Shown: positions 14,029 to 21,004, numbered from the stretch's first letter. The stretch is DNA of 64,000 nt from Chryseobacterium sediminis (GCF_008386505.1 NZ_VUNZ01000004.1:124001-188000); one strand, 5' to 3'. Made by a program: numbers and translations. Notes: a model not told the origin generated them from the sequence alone.

Positions 14029-14868
14029 ATGGATATACCAGTTAATCTGGCTGAATTTTTATACTGGGTCAAAGACCGTACTGAAAAACTATGGTCTGTA
14101 GATGATGAAAATTGTCCTAAAGGATTTTACGGAGCCAGATGGCAAGGGCTTTCTGAGGAACAGATTGATCAGGTTGAGAAAAAATATCAAGTCAGTTTTA
14201 CTTCTGAACACAAGGCATTTCTAAAAATTCTTCATGCTATTGACAAAAAAGAAATTGTTGAATATGAAGATGAAGGAGAGTTGATTACAGAAGAATGTAT
14301 TTTCTTTTATAATTGGCTTGAAAATGAAAAAGAGATTATCGCTCAGACAAAATATTTTTATAAAGGGATATGGAATGATGTAACCAGTGTTAATCATGTT
14401 TGGTTGAAATCTTGGGGAATCAAACCAAAATCAATCGAAAAAAAGAAACAGATTTTTGATGAATGGTTTTCAAAACTCCCACAATTACTGCCCGTTAGAG
14501 ATTCAGCATATATTGTCAGTAATGAAAACTTAAAATGGAATCCTGTAATAGGTGGTAGTGGCTCGGGTGTTGTTATCTTAGGTTGGGATTTCAGAACTTA
14601 CCTGCTATATGAGTTAAGAGAGCATCTTGACATTTATACAGATATATATGACGAAGAGGATGAAAGGTTTTATCCGGAGCTTATTGATGAGGTTCAAAAA
14701 ATTAATAATGAAAACTTTAAGTATGATGAAACTAAAGATATTCCTTATTTGAAAGAAATGATTCTTTACTGGTCTTCCGGATGGAAAGGGTTTGGTTTAA
14801 ATTATCACCCTGAAAGCGCCAAAGTTCATGCTATTGTCAAAACTTATATAGCTGAAGAAGAAAAATAA
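14029..14868 (+). CDS. SMI1/KNR4 (SUKH) domain protein
   Basis: A 279-residue cytoplasmic protein. The N-terminal third carries the SMI1/KNR4 signature: W-x-GLSEEQIDQVEKKYQVSF, followed by HKAFLKILHAID, about residues 45-80. SUKH proteins are known as immunity proteins against polymorphic toxins and also occur in other contexts. No toxin gene lies next to it. It is embedded inside the Y-RNA array, 16 bases after RNA 7 and about 10 bases before RNA 8, with no promoter visible. It was therefore probably captured into the Y-RNA transcript, or acts with it. Function unknown. Confidence 0.75.
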   Translation: MDIPVNLAEFLYWVKDRTEKLWSVDDENCPKGFYGARWQGLSEEQIDQVEKKYQVSFTSEHKAFLKILHAIDKKEIVEYEDEGELITEECIFFYNWLENEKEIIAQTKYFYKGIWNDVTSVNHVWLKSWGIKPKSIEKKKQIFDEWFSKLPQLLPVRDSAYIVSNENLKWNPVIGGSGSGVVILGWDFRTYLLYELREHLDIYTDIYDEEDERFYPELIDEVQKINNENFKYDETKDIPYLKEMILYWSSGWKGFGLNYHPESAKVHAIVKTYIAEEEK

Positions 14869-14879
14869 AATAAAATAAA

Positions 14880-15036
14880 ATAAACAAGTGCCGTAGAAAA
14901 ATGTTACTTCGCTCATCACGACGGGGTCGCGGGTTCGAGTCCCGCCTCTTCCACAACAAAAAAACACGTCTATAATAGGAAGAGTAGCTCAGTTGGTTAG
15001 AGCACGACTGCATTATTCGGCTGTTGCCTTGTATTT
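14880..15036 (+). ncRNA. Y-RNA-like RNA 8 with near-canonical permuted tRNA
   Basis: The lower stem ACAAG (14884-14888) pairs with CTTGT (15028-15032). The internal loop has GCCGT. The upper stem GAAAAATG pairs with CATTATTC, 7 of 8. The insert is the best tRNA mimic. It has a T-arm GCGGG-TTCGAGT-CCCGC (14929-14945), a 3' acceptor CTCTTCC plus A (14946-14953), a 25-base loop, a 5' acceptor GGAAGAG (14978-14984, 7 of 7 pairs), U8-A9, and a D-arm GCTC-AGTTGGTTA-GAGC (14987-15003). The two tRNA halves are in reversed order, so this is not an ordinary tRNA gene. Confidence 0.82.
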
Positions 15037-15041
15037 ATAAA

Positions 15042-15153
15042 ATAAGAAGCCGGAAGTGGGACGTTGAAAGAGATCTTTGTATTATAATTTTCTATAAAGT
15101 CAGATAGATTTTCAGACTTTACCTCTTTCTTCTTTCCACTTCCAGCTTCTTTA
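15042..15153 (+). ncRNA. Y-RNA-like RNA 9 (long hairpin)
   Basis: The lower stem AAGAAGC + GGAAGTGG pairs with CCACTTCC + GCTTCTT, about 15 pairs with one mismatch. The internal loop carries GACGT, a variant of the GYCGU motif. The upper stem GAAAGAG (15066-15072) pairs perfectly with CTCTTTC (15123-15129). A small hairpin AAAGTC/GACTTT lies in the loop. It has no T- or D-arm. The plan matches the other members, but the motif differs at one base, so membership is less sure. Confidence 0.55.
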
Positions 15154-15162
15154 TAGTATTAT

Positions 15163-15298
15163 TGTAAAGTGTCGTTAGGAAAAAATTCATCGTAACACAA
15201 TCATGGGAGGAATAGCGAAGCCGGTCACTTCGGCAAGGTTATCCGGTTCGACTCCGGCAGACGTACAGCCCGGTTTTTTCCTTATCATTACCTTTAAA
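15163..15298 (+). ncRNA. Y-RNA-like RNA 10
   Basis: The lower stem TAAAG (15165-15169) pairs with CTTTA (15292-15296). The internal loop has GTCGT. The upper stem AGGAAAAAA pairs perfectly with TTTTTTCCT. The insert begins TTCATCG and contains a hairpin GCCG-GTCACTT-CGGC and a T-arm-like hairpin CCGG-TTCGACT-CCGG. It lies directly before the terminator that closes the island. Confidence 0.65.
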
Positions 15299-15332
15299 AA
15301 GTGCCGGTAGATTATTTACCGGCACTTTTCAT
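15296..15332. terminator. Bidirectional terminator closing the Y-RNA array
   Basis: AAAAGTGCCGGTA pairs with TACCGGCACTTTT around a short loop. It ends the Y-RNA array on the plus strand. On the minus strand its stem encodes the last residues (KSAGK) of the HTH gene at 15312, so it serves both directions. Confidence 0.85.
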
Positions 15333-15647
15333 TGTATCAAGCTCTTCTTCAAACATGAGTTTCCATTTTGAAAGAGTAGTTCTGCTTATTTTATATTTTC
15401 TTGACATATAGCTTGTAGAATGACCATGTTTTTTCTGGTACTGCAGCAATTTTAGCATCGTCTGCCGGTCATATGTTTTGAGCTTTTGATTTTCTCTGGA
15501 CTGCTTGAACAGTTTTTCATTGAACTTCAGAACATCCTCACTGGTATTTAGTTTTTCAAGAAGTTCTTTGATTTTCGGATCCTTTAGCTTTTCAGGATAT
15601 TCCATCTTTAGCATATCCTGATAAATTTTTTTGTAATTGGGGCGCAT
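15312..15647 (-). CDS. Transposase-like HTH protein
   Basis: A 111-residue protein. The N-terminal half is charged and helical. The C-terminal half is a helix-turn-helix of the kind found in IS3-family OrfA/homeodomain-like proteins (KHGHSTSYMSRKYKISRTTL, then SKWK). There is no DDE catalytic domain nearby and no inverted repeats were found, so this is a DNA-binding protein, not an intact insertion sequence. It follows a second HTH gene by 11 bases, forming a two-gene operon. Such pairs are common in Chryseobacterium. It could control the adjacent Y-RNA island, but nothing in the sequence proves it. Confidence 0.7.
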   Translation of the reverse strand: MRPNYKKIYQDMLKMEYPEKLKDPKIKELLEKLNTSEDVLKFNEKLFKQSRENQKLKTYDRQTMLKLLQYQKKHGHSTSYMSRKYKISRTTLSKWKLMFEEELDTMKSAGK

Positions 15648-15658
15648 GTTTTATCTGT

Positions 15659-16087
15659 TTATCCGTTTACATTATCGCTCTTCTGGAGCCATCTGTGAAG
15701 CGTACTTTTCGGAATAGAATATTCTTTAATAACTTCACTTTGGGTCATTTCACCGGAAAGAATTCTTTTCATAATAAAATCTTTAATTTCCTGAGTGTAA
15801 ATGTTTTTCCTGAAATAAGGCGTTTTTTCGGACTTCTGCTGGTTTTTGTTGATAGCAGAAGGAGGAGCATATAAAATCAAATGTGAGCTGTAAAGTCTGA
15901 AAAAATCATATTCTAATAATTTGCTCCATCTTAGAAGAAGATCCGTATCCATCGATTTGTTGTCATACATTGCCTCGATCGCTCCTTCATCTTTGCCTAA
16001 AAATTTGCATATTCTTTCTATTGTTATTTCATTTTCATCTACCCTTTCCTTAATAAACTTTCCAATATGGATTTCTTTGTATAACAT
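15659..16087 (-). CDS. Transposase-like HTH protein, two-domain
   Basis: A 142-residue protein with two recognisable parts. Residues 1-70 (IHIGKFIKERVDENEITIER, then ICKFLGKDEGAIEAMYDNKS) resemble a short XRE-like or histone-like regulatory domain. Residues 95-138 end in MTQSEVIKEYSIPKSTLHRW, a helix-turn-helix like that of transposase OrfA proteins. No catalytic domain follows. It is the first gene of a minus-strand pair with the 111-residue HTH protein and lies next to the terminator of the Y-RNA array. It is probably a domesticated DNA-binding protein; its target is unknown. Confidence 0.65.
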   Translation of the reverse strand: MLYKEIHIGKFIKERVDENEITIERICKFLGKDEGAIEAMYDNKSMDTDLLLRWSKLLEYDFFRLYSSHLILYAPPSAINKNQQKSEKTPYFRKNIYTQEIKDFIMKRILSGEMTQSEVIKEYSIPKSTLHRWLQKSDNVNG

Positions 16088-16712
16088 TTTTATTGAATAT
16101 TATTCTTTTGTTTAAACTTATATATCAAAAAAACGAAAATAGAGTGTATAATATTATCTTATGTGGTAGAGAGTAGTTTACTTTAATTTGAAATTGATAA
16201 GAAATAGAAATTATGATATAAGAATGTTAAATCACGTTTAATAAGATAATGAGTCTTAAAAAACGAAACTGTAACTTACCAAATATTTTCAAAACAGGTG
16301 GGTAGGAATCACCTTAATGTACTTGGGATATATTCTTTATTTTCAATGGGTTTCCTCTTCTTCTCTTTCAAACTTCTCTTCCTGCCATTTGTGTAAATAA
16401 TATACGACCTATTAAGGTTTTTATACAATTCTATGAGTTGAAGCTGTAGATAGATTGATATACAGCTTTTTACGCGTTGAATTTTTTAATTAGTACCAAA
16501 TAATTGCTTATTCGCTTTCAAATGTAAACAAAAATAAGAAGTAAATAAAGTTAGAAATGCAAAAATCACACTTTATATACTTATTTTAATTAAAATTAAC
16601 ATATTATAACAATTAATGTGTGAATTACTTATAAATGATAGGCTTCATCGTAGAAAAATGATAAAAATAAAAAATTGTATACCACTGATACAGTCCATAC
16701 CTTTGCAAATCA
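16088..16712. other. Gene-free, AT-rich region before the SulP gene
   Basis: I see no gene here. A hairpin AAGCTGTA (16441-16448)/TACAGCTT (16461-16468) with a T-run looks like a plus-strand terminator of an unknown short transcript. On the minus strand a 21-codon open stretch near 16350-16420 (YYLHKWQEEKFE) may be a scrap of a lost gene. The SulP promoter lies at the right end. Confidence 0.5.
16698..16705 (+). promoter_or_regulatory. -7 promoter element of the SulP gene
   Basis: TACCTTTG fits TAnnTTTG, with a TTG at 16675-16677 (20-base spacing) as the -33 element. The predicted start site falls only 1-3 bases before the ATG at 16713, so the mRNA may be leaderless. Confidence 0.65.
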
Positions 16713-18251
16713 ATGAAAAATACTTTAAGCTTATTCGACTTTTCGAAGAAAATAAATTATAAAAATGAGCTGCTGGCCGGTTTTACGGTAGCAATGACGA
16801 TGATTCCCGAATCTCTTTCATTTGCTATCCTTGCCGGTTTGTCTCCACTTACAGGGCTTTATGCGGCATTTATGATGGGACTTGTAACAGCAATTTTTGG
16901 AGGACGTCCGGGAATGGTTTCCGGTGGAGCTGGTGCAACCATTGTTGTATTGATTGCCCTGATACAATCTCATGGCATAGAATACCTTTTTGCTACTGTA
17001 GCACTGGCAGGAATACTTCAAATGCTGGTAGGAATCTTTAAATTGGGAAAATTTGTTAGGCTGATTCCACAACCGGTTATGTATGGATTCCTGAACGGTT
17101 TGGCCATTATTATCTTTATGGCACAGGTGGAGCAGTTCAAAATTACAGACAGCAGCGGAGCCGTAAGCTGGCTGCAGGGAATGTCTTTGTACATAATGGC
17201 TGGCTTAACTGTCCTGACGATTGCAGTAGTCTACTTTTTTCCCAAAATAACGAAAGCAGTTCCTGCCTCTCTTGTGGCAATTATTATTGTCTTTGCGGTA
17301 GTTCTTGGATTTGATATACCAACCAAAACAGTAGCAGATATTGCTCATATCAGTGGAAATCTTCCAAGTTTTCACATTCCGCAGATCCCCTTTTCTCTGG
17401 AAACATTACAGATTATTTTTCCTTATGCCTTAATTATGGCCGGAGTGGGTCTTATTGAATCTCTTCTGACATTATCCATGGTGGATGAAATCACGAATAC
17501 CAAAGGAAATACAAATAAAGAATCCGTAGCTCAGGGGCTGGCTAATATTACCAATGGCTTCTTTGGCGGAATGGGTGGCTGTGCTATGGTAGCACAGACA
17601 TTGGTAAACCTTAATGCAGGTTCCAGAGCAAGACTATCCGGTATTATTGCATCTTTACTGATTTTAATAATCATTTTGTGTGGAGCGCCTGTGATTGAGA
17701 AAATTCCTATGGCAGCTTTAGTAGGTGTTATGATGATGGTTGCCATCAGTACTTTTCAGTGGGTTTCTATCAGAATTGTTAATAAAATGCCGAAATCTGA
17801 TATCTTCGTGGGAGTTACCGTAGCATTGATTACCGTGATTTTACATAACCTGGCTTTGGCGGTTTTAATTGGAGTGATTATCTCAGCATTGGTTTTTGCA
17901 TGGGATAATGCTAAAAGAATCAGAGCAAGAAAGAATGTGGATGAAAACGGAGTGAAACATTACGAAATATATGGGCCATTGTTTTTCGGTTCTGTAACGG
18001 CATTTACAGATAAGTTTGACCCAATGAATGATCCGGAGCAAGTGGTGATTGATTTTAAAGAGAGCCGTATTGTAGATATGAGTGCGATTGAAGCATTAGG
18101 CAAATTATCTAAACGTTATAAAGAACAAAATAAAACATTATTCTTAAGACATCTTAGCGAAGACTGCCGGAAAATATTGAAAAATGCCGAAGCAATAGTT
18201 GAAGTGAATATTCAGGAAGACCCAACGTATAAAGTGATGCCGGAAAAATAG
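16713..18251 (+). CDS. SulP-family anion transporter with STAS domain
   Basis: A 512-residue inner-membrane transporter of the SulP/SLC26 family, which carries sulfate, bicarbonate or related anions. The N-terminal ~400 residues hold the expected run of membrane helices, starting LLAGFTVAMTMIPESLSFAI and including GGRPGMVSGGAGAT. The C-terminal ~100 residues are a cytoplasmic STAS domain (VVIDFKESRIVDMSAIEAL). Length is typical for short bacterial members. It stands alone with its own promoter and faces the EF-G gene tail to tail. The substrate cannot be told from sequence. Confidence 0.9.
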   Translation: MKNTLSLFDFSKKINYKNELLAGFTVAMTMIPESLSFAILAGLSPLTGLYAAFMMGLVTAIFGGRPGMVSGGAGATIVVLIALIQSHGIEYLFATVALAGILQMLVGIFKLGKFVRLIPQPVMYGFLNGLAIIIFMAQVEQFKITDSSGAVSWLQGMSLYIMAGLTVLTIAVVYFFPKITKAVPASLVAIIIVFAVVLGFDIPTKTVADIAHISGNLPSFHIPQIPFSLETLQIIFPYALIMAGVGLIESLLTLSMVDEITNTKGNTNKESVAQGLANITNGFFGGMGGCAMVAQTLVNLNAGSRARLSGIIASLLILIIILCGAPVIEKIPMAALVGVMMMVAISTFQWVSIRIVNKMPKSDIFVGVTVALITVILHNLALAVLIGVIISALVFAWDNAKRIRARKNVDENGVKHYEIYGPLFFGSVTAFTDKFDPMNDPEQVVIDFKESRIVDMSAIEALGKLSKRYKEQNKTLFLRHLSEDCRKILKNAEAIVEVNIQEDPTYKVMPEK

Positions 18252-18261
18252 GGGAGTAGTC

Positions 18262-18312
18262 AATAAGTGAATTTTGCTTCGCAAGTGAATAGTGAATTTT
18301 TGCAGTAAAAAT
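18262..18312. repeat. Short intergenic repeat with GTGAAT units
   Basis: AAGTGAATTTTGCTTCGCAA is followed by AAGTGAATAGTGAATTTTTG, a partly self-repeating, partly inverted sequence. Similar text is common between genes in Chryseobacterium. It does not code for anything visible. Confidence 0.4.
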
Positions 18313-18369
18313 ATTGACGAGCGCCAGCGGATTTGCAATTGATCCTTCATAAAGAAGTATCCCATAACA

Positions 18370-18405
18370 ACACAAGGACTGTAAGAAAAAATCTACAGCC
18401 CTTGC
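18370..18405 (-). terminator. Terminator after the EF-G paralogue gene
   Basis: CAAGG and CTGT (18372-18382) pair with ACAG and CCTTG (18393-18403), read on the minus strand after the stop at 18410. A T-rich loop is present but the T tail is weak. Confidence 0.6.
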
Positions 18406-18409
18406 TTGT

Positions 18410-20476
18410 TTAGGTGATTAATGTATTGGCAATAAAATCAGGCACTAAAGCATAGTGCGACAATTTCATGCTGATGGAAGCTCTTCCGCTTGTGAGCGTT
18501 CTCAGATCAGAAATATATCCGAAAGTTGAAGCCAACGGAACTTCCGCCGCAAAAATCTTTCTTCCTGATCTTTCATCAATAGAAGTGATGATTCCTCTTC
18601 TTCTGTTGATATCGGCAGTGACAGCTCCCGTATATTCTTCGATACTTTGAATCTCAATCTGCATGATAGGTTCCATAAGCTTAGGACTACAACTTTTAGC
18701 TGCGGCTTTGAATCCTTCTCTTGCAGCAATTTCAAAATCAAGTGCCGCGGAATCCTGAGCGTGGAAAGAACCGTCCAGAAGAGTGACCTTCATATTTTCC
18801 AGAGGATACCCTTTTAAAGGTCCGTGTTCCATAGCTTCTCTGAATCCTTTTTCAACAGAAGGAATAAATTCAGTAGGAATAACTCCTCCTTTGATCATAT
18901 TAACAAACTCCAATCTGTGTTCGTGGTCATTTCCTGGCCCAATTTCAAAAGTGATATCAGCGAACTGACCGCTTCCTCCATTTTGTTTGGAAATCTTTTC
19001 TCTGTGAACTTTGGTTTCCGTTAAGACCTCACGATAAGAAACTTTGGGTTTCCCCTGATTAACTTCAATACCATGATTCAGACGGATTTTTTCCAGTGTA
19101 ACCTCGAGATGAAGCTCTCCCAATCCACTCAATAAAGTTTCCCCGGTCTGCGGATCTCTTTCAACGACTAAAGAAGGATCTTCTTCCTGAATTTTTGCCA
19201 GTACCAAACCGAAAGATTTCTCATCACCATTGGTTTTCGGCTCGATAGCTACTCTTATAACAGGAGTTGGAACTGTAATCGCTTCCAGTAATATTGGCTT
19301 CTCTGGAGAAGATAAAGAATCTCCGGTTTTGGCATCTTTTATTCCTGTTAAAGCAACAATATCTCCAGCTTTAGCTTCGTCCATAGATAACGTTTTGTCC
19401 GACTGCATTTTTAAAATCCTGGAAATTCTGAAACTTTCACCTGTTCTTACATTCAGTATGGTATCTCCGGATTGTATTACGCCGGAATATACACGAAGCA
19501 TAGCCAGTCTTCCCATATGTTTATCAATCACAACTTTGAAAACAAGCCCTGAAAAAGAAGCAGTTTCATTTCTTGGCAATGTTACCGTTTCTTCCGTATG
19601 TGGATTTCTTCCCTGCAGGTCAGGAAGTTGATCAGGAGCCGGAAGATAAGTTACAACAGCATCAAGAAGAGGCTGAATGCCTTTATTTTTAAAAGCAGAA
19701 CCACAAAGAACAGGCACGGCTGATCCGGATCTGCAGACTCTTCGTATAGTTTCTGAGATTATTTCAACAGTGACTTTTTGTTCATTATCCATATAGATAT
19801 CAAAGAAAGGTTCATCGTATTCTGCAAGGGTTTCCAGTAACATCGTTCTGTACTCGGATGCTTCAGCAATAGAGTTATCGGGGACTTCTTTTTCCACAAT
19901 GGTTTCTCCGTTTTCATCGGTCCAGTATAATGCTTTCATTTTAACAAGATCGATTACTCCTTCAAAATGGTTTTCAGCGCCAATCGGAATCTGAAGGGCA
20001 AGAGGAACAGCATTCAGTTTGGTTCTTATCTCATGAAGAACGGCGAAGAAATCGGCTCCAATTCTGTCCATTTTATTGATAAAACAGATTTTGGATGTTC
20101 CGTGTTTTTCAGCTTGAAACCAAACGTTTTCAGTCTGCGGCTGAACTCCTGATGAAGCACAGAAAACGGCGACAACACTATCCAGAACTCTTAGAGAACG
20201 TTCTACTTCCACAGCAAAATCAATGTGTCCCGGAGTATCAATAATGTTGATGTTATAAACTTTATCGTCCTTTTTCCATTGGGTAGAAACTGCAGCGGAT
20301 GAAATGGTAATTCCCCTGTTTCTCTCCTGAATATCCTTATCCATAGTGGTATTTCCGTCATCTACATTACCAATTTTATGAATAAGCCCGGTGTAATACA
20401 GAAGCCTTTCCGATAACGTTGTTTTTCCTGCATCTACGTGTGCTATGATCCCTATATTTCGTGTGTTGTATTTCAT
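18410..20476 (-). CDS. fusA: Elongation factor G paralogue (EF-G2 type)
   Basis: A 688-residue translational GTPase with the full EF-G layout. G1 is AHVDAGKTT (residues 12-20), then DTPGH (G3) and NKMD (G4). Domain II follows, then domain IV with GSGQFADITFEIGP, and a C-terminal domain V (REGFKAAAKSCSPKLMEPIMQIEIQ region). The start at 20476 gives the normal MKYNTRNIGIIAHVDAGKTT; the frame is open 50 codons further upstream, but that stretch is leader RNA. A canonical fusA would sit with the ribosomal str operon, and no such neighbours are here, so this is probably a second EF-G. Its ~370-base leader holds a small ORF and an attenuator. Confidence 0.88.
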   Translation of the reverse strand: MKYNTRNIGIIAHVDAGKTTLSERLLYYTGLIHKIGNVDDGNTTMDKDIQERNRGITISSAAVSTQWKKDDKVYNINIIDTPGHIDFAVEVERSLRVLDSVVAVFCASSGVQPQTENVWFQAEKHGTSKICFINKMDRIGADFFAVLHEIRTKLNAVPLALQIPIGAENHFEGVIDLVKMKALYWTDENGETIVEKEVPDNSIAEASEYRTMLLETLAEYDEPFFDIYMDNEQKVTVEIISETIRRVCRSGSAVPVLCGSAFKNKGIQPLLDAVVTYLPAPDQLPDLQGRNPHTEETVTLPRNETASFSGLVFKVVIDKHMGRLAMLRVYSGVIQSGDTILNVRTGESFRISRILKMQSDKTLSMDEAKAGDIVALTGIKDAKTGDSLSSPEKPILLEAITVPTPVIRVAIEPKTNGDEKSFGLVLAKIQEEDPSLVVERDPQTGETLLSGLGELHLEVTLEKIRLNHGIEVNQGKPKVSYREVLTETKVHREKISKQNGGSGQFADITFEIGPGNDHEHRLEFVNMIKGGVIPTEFIPSVEKGFREAMEHGPLKGYPLENMKVTLLDGSFHAQDSAALDFEIAAREGFKAAAKSCSPKLMEPIMQIEIQSIEEYTGAVTADINRRRGIITSIDERSGRKIFAAEVPLASTFGYISDLRTLTSGRASISMKLSHYALVPDFIANTLIT

Positions 20477-20540
20477 TTTGTTTAATTTAAATTGTTGATT
20501 TTTAGATCTGTGTTGAGAAAATATTCTGAAAAATATGAGC

Positions 20541-20591
20541 ACAAAATACACTCCGGACTTATGAAGCCGGCAAAACATTTTTGTATTTTGT
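20541..20591 (-). promoter_or_regulatory. Second hairpin in the EF-G leader RNA
   Basis: ACAAAATACA (20541-20550) and TGTATTTTGT (20582-20591) are exact inverted copies, with inner CCGG/CCGG pairing. The hairpin lies between the attenuator and the start codon, about 65 bases before the ATG. It could modulate translation or act as an mRNA end. Confidence 0.55.
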
Positions 20592-20661
20592 ATCAAAGGG
20601 AAATTTTCAGAGATCTTAACAAACAACAGAAGTTCTTTGAATTGTTAAAGTCTGAAAATAG

Positions 20662-20757
20662 GGCAGCAAAAAAGACCTATCTGAATAGACAGGTCTTCAA
20701 TATATTTTTTAGTATAAAAGATCTATAGAACTATTCAGATAAATATTCAGTGCTGCC
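20662..20757 (-). promoter_or_regulatory. Transcription attenuator in the EF-G leader
   Basis: On the minus strand the terminator arms are AAGACCTGTCT (20697-20687) and AGATAGGTCTT (20682-20672) with a T-run. The leader-ORF end TATCTGAATAG (20741-20731) is exactly complementary to CTATTCAGATA (20688-20678) inside that terminator. GGCAGC (20757-20752) is complementary to GCTGCC (20667-20662) beyond it. The two extra pairings nest into one long antiterminator that would break the terminator. Whether the ribosome covers the leader-ORF end should decide the outcome. Confidence 0.75.
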
Positions 20758-20805
20758 AAAGAACACAGCTCTGACAGGATTGCTTAACGTTATAATATTT
20801 ATCAT
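20731..20805 (-). CDS. 24-residue leader peptide before the EF-G gene
   Basis: ATG to TAG encodes MINIITLSNPVRA followed by VFFGSTEYLSE. It starts ~30 bases after a good promoter. Its last codons form one strand of the antiterminator of the attenuator just downstream. It is too short to be a normal protein and fits a sensing leader peptide: completing translation would favour termination, stalling early would favour EF-G expression. Confidence 0.6.
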   Translation of the reverse strand: MINIITLSNPVRAVFFGSTEYLSE

Positions 20806-20837
20806 TTTTGTTGACATTGTTGATTTTTAATCGGTTG

Positions 20838-20866
20838 CGAAATTATAATTTTTTTTTGATTTTCAA
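20838..20866 (-). promoter_or_regulatory. Promoter of the EF-G leader transcript
   Basis: On the minus strand TTG (20866-20864) is followed after 18 bases by TAATTTCG (20845-20838), one mismatch from the TAnnTTTG -7 consensus. It lies just ahead of the leader ORF. Confidence 0.6.
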
Positions 20867-21004
20867 AGAATTTTTGAAAATATTTTTTTTGAGCGGATGT
20901 TAAACACTTCGTAAATCACCTTCTGCGCAACTGTCAAATTCCAGGAATTTCATAAAAATATCTTAAAACAGATAACGAACGTAATGCTTTTATGATAAAA
21001 ATTT

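Noticed and set aside
14929..15003. Ordinary tRNA genes, suggested by TTCGAGTCCCGC (14934) and GGAAGAGTAGCTCAGTTGG (14978)
   Set aside because: The 3' half lies before the 5' half. There is no anticodon arm between a D-arm and a T-arm in normal order, so no standard tRNA can be made. The halves belong to a Y-like RNA.
15312..16087. Intact insertion sequence
   Set aside because: There is no DDE transposase domain and no terminal inverted repeats or target duplications; only HTH domains are present.
20477..20626. 50-residue N-terminal extension of the EF-G paralogue
   Set aside because: All known EF-G proteins start close to the NIGIIAHVDAGKTT segment. The extension reads through the leader hairpin region and has no sensible composition.
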